Below, in pieces: positions 61,548 to 64,000 of a DNA stretch of 64,000 bases. Source of the DNA: Altererythrobacter sp. CAU 1644. GTDB taxonomy: Bacteria; Pseudomonadota; Alphaproteobacteria; Sphingomonadales; Sphingomonadaceae. The notes below the pieces were generated by a model. That model saw nothing but the letters and a program-made list of their open reading frames with translations, did not search any database and was not told the origin of the DNA. Every line of letters starts with the position of its first letter. Positions within the stretch are counted from its first letter, which is position 1. The stretch is taken from NCBI RefSeq assembly GCF_029623755.1, contig NZ_CP121106.1:879001-943000 (forward strand). Reading direction: 5' to 3'. The translations under genes and the position numbers were made by a program.

Positions 61548-61901
61548 ATGACATCTATTCGGAACAAGGGCAGCCTCGCACTCGCCATTGCGGCTGGCCT
61601 CGCTACAGCCTGTTCGCCCGCCGCGGAAGAAGGCGCCGCCGACGACGCAATGGCTGCCGCGGAGAATTCGCAGAACCCCGAAGTAGTCGCCGCGGCCGAG
61701 AACCCGGACGGCGAAAAGGAGAAATGCTACGGCGTGGCACTGGCCGGCAAGAACGATTGCGCGGCCGGTCCGGGCACGAGCTGCGCGGGCACCAGCACCG
61801 TCGATTATCAGGGGAACGCCTGGAAATATGTCGACGAGGGCAGCTGTCTCGAAATCGAGACACCAAAAGGCAAGGGTTCGCTTGTCCCGGTCGCGGCCTG
61901 A
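61548..61901 (+). CDS. bufA1: DUF2282-family (BufA1-like) bufferin precursor
   Basis: 117 residues from ATG 61548, with AAGGGAGAG. Signal region [14 protein letters not shown] with a possible lipid Cys22, an Ala/Glu-rich linker, then the DUF2282 core [23 protein letters not shown]...[12 protein letters not shown] with four cysteines (60, 71, 79, 100). Members (bufferins) are copper-binding peptides whose cysteines are modified by an MNIO (DUF692) enzyme with a BufC/DUF2063 partner. Neither partner gene is adjacent. The SigF-type promoter supports a copper/stress role. The C-terminus is longer than the usual GGK-type end. Confidence 0.85.
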   Translation: MTSIRNKGSLALAIAAGLATACSPAAEEGAADDAMAAAENSQNPEVVAAAENPDGEKEKCYGVALAGKNDCAAGPGTSCAGTSTVDYQGNAWKYVDEGSCLEIETPKGKGSLVPVAA

Positions 61902-61938
61902 ACGTCCCCATCAGGCCAAATCCGGTTCAGCGAGTAAG

Positions 61939-61973
61939 ACGGGTCGTGGGTACCATCCTGCGGCCCGTTTCTT
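61939..61973 (+). terminator. probable terminator after the bufferin gene
   Basis: ACGGGTCG (61939-61946) pairs with CGGCCCGT (61961-61968), with one G-T pair, around a 14-base loop, followed by TTTCTT. About 38 bp after the stop. Confidence 0.55.
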
Positions 61974-62085
61974 GCGAATAGACCTGGTATGAATACTTGG
62001 CGCCTTAATAACTTGTTGGGAAATTTTACATATTCCATTTGACCATGGTGGCACTGGTTTCGGTAATCACCATAGGGGAGCATAA

Positions 62086-62244
62086 ATGGATCGAGCAAAC
62101 GAAGGCGCAGACTTGCGCCCCAACGATCGGCGGTCGGGCGATCGCCGCGGAGACGACCGACGCAAGGCGCAGCTGCCGTTCGAGGGGCCAGACCGGCGCC
62201 TGGGTGGCGAACGCAGAAGCGGGGTCGACCGCCGCGCCGGCTGA
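62086..62244 (+). CDS. DRR-motif mini-protein 1
   Basis: 52 residues from ATG 62086 with AGGGGAG upstream. The whole protein is charged and consists of repeated DRR blocks: NDRRSGDRRGDDRRK and PDRRLGGERRSGVDRR. No hydrophobic core; likely disordered. A second protein built of the same blocks lies at 63054. Similar xRRSGxDRR linkers occur in signalling proteins but here nothing else is attached. Ends 15 bp before the convergent DsrE-like gene. Confidence 0.6.
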   Translation: MDRANEGADLRPNDRRSGDRRGDDRRKAQLPFEGPDRRLGGERRSGVDRRAG

Positions 62245-62259
62245 CTGGCGCCCAAGGTC

Positions 62260-62799
62260 TCAATAAGGATTGAGCGAGAATCCGCGCCGCTGCAGATCGG
62301 CGTGCGCGATCATCGCCGCCGGTGCCATCCGCACGCCGGGGAGCAGATCCTCATCGCCAACCTTGTGATGCTTGGCCGAAACCCCGCAAACCCAGATCTC
62401 CCCGCCCCGCGCGATCAACTCGGCCACATTGTTATGATTGGGGTTGCGAGCGGGAGCACCGTCTTCGCCTTCGCCATACTTGGCAGCATAGCGCGCATCC
62501 TTGACCACATCGAAAACCGAGGGGCCGTGAATGACCACGGCGCTTTTCGCCCGTGCTTCGTCCACCCCATGTTCGCCCATGGTCTTGACGAACCAGAGCG
62601 CGCGACTGATCGCTCCATTCTCTTCACCCTTCTCGCCCTCGTAGGCGTCGAAGCTGTGCTTCCACACCGCATCCGCGGGTAGCGGCATGGTCGGCGTCAC
62701 CGTGACCTCACCTTCGGCACGGTGGTCAGCCAGGGCTGGCGCAGCGGTCATCGCCAGCGCGAGCGCCGGAGCCAGGCTAAGAGCGGCCAAGGACTTCAT
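62260..62799 (-). CDS. exported DsrE-like protein
   Basis: 179 residues from ATG 62799 with GGGAG 8-9 bp upstream (an ATG at 62805 is too close to it). Signal peptide ALAMTAAPALA. The domain (ISRALWFVKTMGEHGVDEARAKSAVVIHGPSVFDVVKD ... NVAELIARGGEIWVCGVSAKHH..DLLPGVRMAPAAMIAHADLQRRGFS) matches periplasmic DsrE/YchN-like proteins with a conserved cysteine in WVCGVS. Periplasmic members may bind sulfur or metal; no function can be fixed. Confidence 0.82.
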   Translation of the reverse strand: MKSLAALSLAPALALAMTAAPALADHRAEGEVTVTPTMPLPADAVWKHSFDAYEGEKGEENGAISRALWFVKTMGEHGVDEARAKSAVVIHGPSVFDVVKDARYAAKYGEGEDGAPARNPNHNNVAELIARGGEIWVCGVSAKHHKVGDEDLLPGVRMAPAAMIAHADLQRRGFSLNPY

Positions 62800-63053
62800 G
62801 TGCATAGTCTCCCGAGATGAACGTCGGCCACCTTGTGCCAAGCGTTTCGCGGACCCGCAATCCCTGCCCCGAACCCTACTCGATGGAACGCGTGGAGCAC
62901 GGTCTTCGTACAGAGCAGTGGCGGCTCGCCCCGCAATCGGGCGCACTTAACGCTTTGCAATCACGCGCAAACCGGGTAGATTTTACAAATACAACGTCCG
63001 GGTCGTGCGGAGCCTGCGCAATCGCGCGTGGGCCATCAAGGGACGCAACAGTT

Positions 63054-63197
63054 TTGGCACAGGATACGCCCGAAAACGGTCGCCGAAGCGGCGCCGATCG
63101 GCGTCGGGGACAGCACCCGATCGATCACCCAGACCGCCGCGAGGGAGACCGTCGCGCGGGCAAAGACCGGCGCGGAGAGCCGCGCATTCCAGGCTGA
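63054..63197 (+). CDS. DRR-motif mini-protein 2
   Basis: 47 residues from TTG 63054 (MAQDTPENGRRSGADRRRG), with AAGGGAC about 10 bp upstream. Core PDRREGDRRAGKDRRGEP. It is the paralogue of the protein at 62086, same strand, 0.8 kb away, with the DsrE-like gene between them on the other strand. No homologous function is known. The TTG start weakens the call. Confidence 0.5.
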   Translation: MAQDTPENGRRSGADRRRGQHPIDHPDRREGDRRAGKDRRGEPRIPG

Positions 63198-63216
63198 GCC
63201 AGCGCGCCGGGGTCTG

Positions 63217-63471
63217 CTAGCTTATGGCGCGCGCCTTGCCCACGATCGCGGTAATCTCGTCCAGCAGCGCGAGGCGCTTCTTCTTGAGCGTCTCGGTGCG
63301 CTCGTCGCTGGCCGCCTCGGTCTCAGCCTCGATCCGGTGCACCTCGCGGTTCACCTCGTGATATTCGTCCGCCAGCCGCGCGTAATGCGCGTCATCCTGC
63401 TTGAGCCGGGTAAGCAAGTCGCGGTCGCGCTTGAAAATCTGGGTCAGTTCGTTGGGAGTGTGCTGGGACAT
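63217..63471 (-). CDS. DUF465 (YdcH) family protein
   Basis: 84 residues from ATG 63471 (MSQHTPNELT). A charged helical hairpin: LKQDDAHYARLADEYHEVNREVHRIEAETEAASDERTETLKKKRLALLDEITAIV. The DRDLLTRL...LADEYHE...E...KKKRLALLDEI pattern defines DUF465/YdcH. Cytosolic, function unknown. Confidence 0.92.
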   Translation of the reverse strand: MSQHTPNELTQIFKRDRDLLTRLKQDDAHYARLADEYHEVNREVHRIEAETEAASDERTETLKKKRLALLDEITAIVGKARAIS

Positions 63472-63606
63472 CCGTGGCCTTTCCGGGCAAGGTTGACGAT
63501 GCCGCCACTCTAGCACCGCGGCATGGCGGGACTTTGTCCAGGATCAAATCAGGCGACGTGATCGCGCGGGATACAGGACCGGGCGCCGTCGTGCTAAGGA
63601 CATGCC

Positions 63607-64000
63607 ATGCGCATTGTGAAATCCGCTCTGACCTATTGGGCGCTGATCTTTGCGCTCGGCTTCGTGCTGGGGACTGTGCGCGTGCTGTGGGGCGCAGAGG
63701 CGCTGGGAGAGCGCAATTTCCTGCTGCTCGAGATTCCGGTGATGCTGGCGGCGAGCTGGCTCGCTGCCCGCTGGCTGATCGCCCGGTTCGCCATCGCGCA
63801 GGCGGGCGAGGCGCTTGCAATCGGCCTACTCGCTTTTCTCCTGCTGATGGCGGCCGAAGTGACGCTCGCGAGCACATTGGGGGAGGGGGCAGCGCAGTGG
63901 ATCGCGGGCCTGCTCAAACCGCCAGGGCTCTACGGGTTTGCGGCGCAGCTGGCGTTCGCCCTGATGCCGTGGTTGGCTTTTCACAAGACGCATCGGTCGC
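63607..64000 (+). CDS. integral membrane protein, unknown, C-terminus outside the window
   Basis: 131 complete codons from ATG 63607 with no stop before the edge. Four hydrophobic stretches: LTYWALIFALGFVLGTVRV, LEIPVMLAASWLAARWLI, EALAIGLLAFLLLMAAEV and LYGFAAQLAFALMPWLAF. Basic end HKTHRS. Compact, possibly complete within a few residues beyond the edge. No family is recognised. Confidence 0.65.
   Translation, partial: MRIVKSALTYWALIFALGFVLGTVRVLWGAEALGERNFLLLEIPVMLAASWLAARWLIARFAIAQAGEALAIGLLAFLLLMAAEVTLASTLGEGAAQWIAGLLKPPGLYGFAAQLAFALMPWLAFHKTHRS

Overview
The window is GC-rich (roughly 63-65 %) chromosomal DNA of an alphaproteobacterium, most likely a sphingomonad of the Erythrobacteraceae type. 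This rests on the conserved hisC-tyrC pair, a metX-metW operon, the hflKC/degP and hemH/mrp blocks, ferrous-membrane-style TonB receptor and amidohydrolase genes, and alphaproteobacterial regulatory motifs. It carries about 60 protein genes, tRNA-Leu(GAG) and tRNA-Gly(GCC). No rRNA, IS element, prophage or CRISPR array was seen. The taxonomic call is inference from gene content; no 16S gene is present.

Layout. 1-9.3 kb: rsmB (partial), an SDHAF4-like protein, a cytochrome P450 with a TetR-type palindrome, a VTT-like membrane protein, the iorB-like molybdoenzyme/hemH/mrp run, and hflKC. 9.5-15.5 kb: DegP protease, PBP1A, an FzlA-like GST and msrB, two secreted unknowns. 15.6-24.5 kb: core metabolism and division (metXW, hisC-tyrC, plsC, ydcF, ftsEX, an MJ0042 zinc-ribbon protein). 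24.7 kb: tRNA-Leu. 25.2-36.1 kb: a surface-polysaccharide locus with two glycosyltransferases, a Wzx-like flippase, a secreted GH16 hydrolase, a pyruvyltransferase and a tightly overlapping set: GT4, a QueC-like PP-loop protein, an adenylation-carrier-acyltransferase-3 fusion and a small membrane protein. 36.1-38.4 kb: a K+-channel-like protein and a SLOG-SLATT protein. 38.5-46.8 kb: a giant TolB-propeller amidohydrolase, an ALDH/APH-kinase/acyl-CoA dehydrogenase operon, a GST. 46.9-55.9 kb: mtnP, dcd, a second acyl-CoA dehydrogenase, a low-GC cassette-like gene, a phased repeat array before a saccharopine-dehydrogenase-like gene, and a ZnuD-like receptor with a Zur-like palindrome. 56-64 kb: tRNA-Gly, CnoX, a Lon N-domain protein, marC-lipoprotein-folD-yggT-argB, an orphan bufferin-like (DUF2282) gene behind a SigF-type promoter, two tiny DRR-motif proteins around a DsrE-like gene, and a DUF465 protein.

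Most striking points: (1) a Dlt-like logic (ligase, carrier and membrane acyltransferase in one chain) coupled by start/stop overlap to a QueC-like enzyme inside a polysaccharide operon; (2) a lone bufferin-type gene without its MNIO partners but with an exact GTAACC-N16-CGAA promoter; (3) a SLOG-SLATT conflict-system candidate; (4) a six-unit, about 21-bp phased repeat array; (5) low-GC orphan genes bounded by related short palindromes; (6) paired DRR mini-proteins. Functions of these are inferred from motifs and context only.
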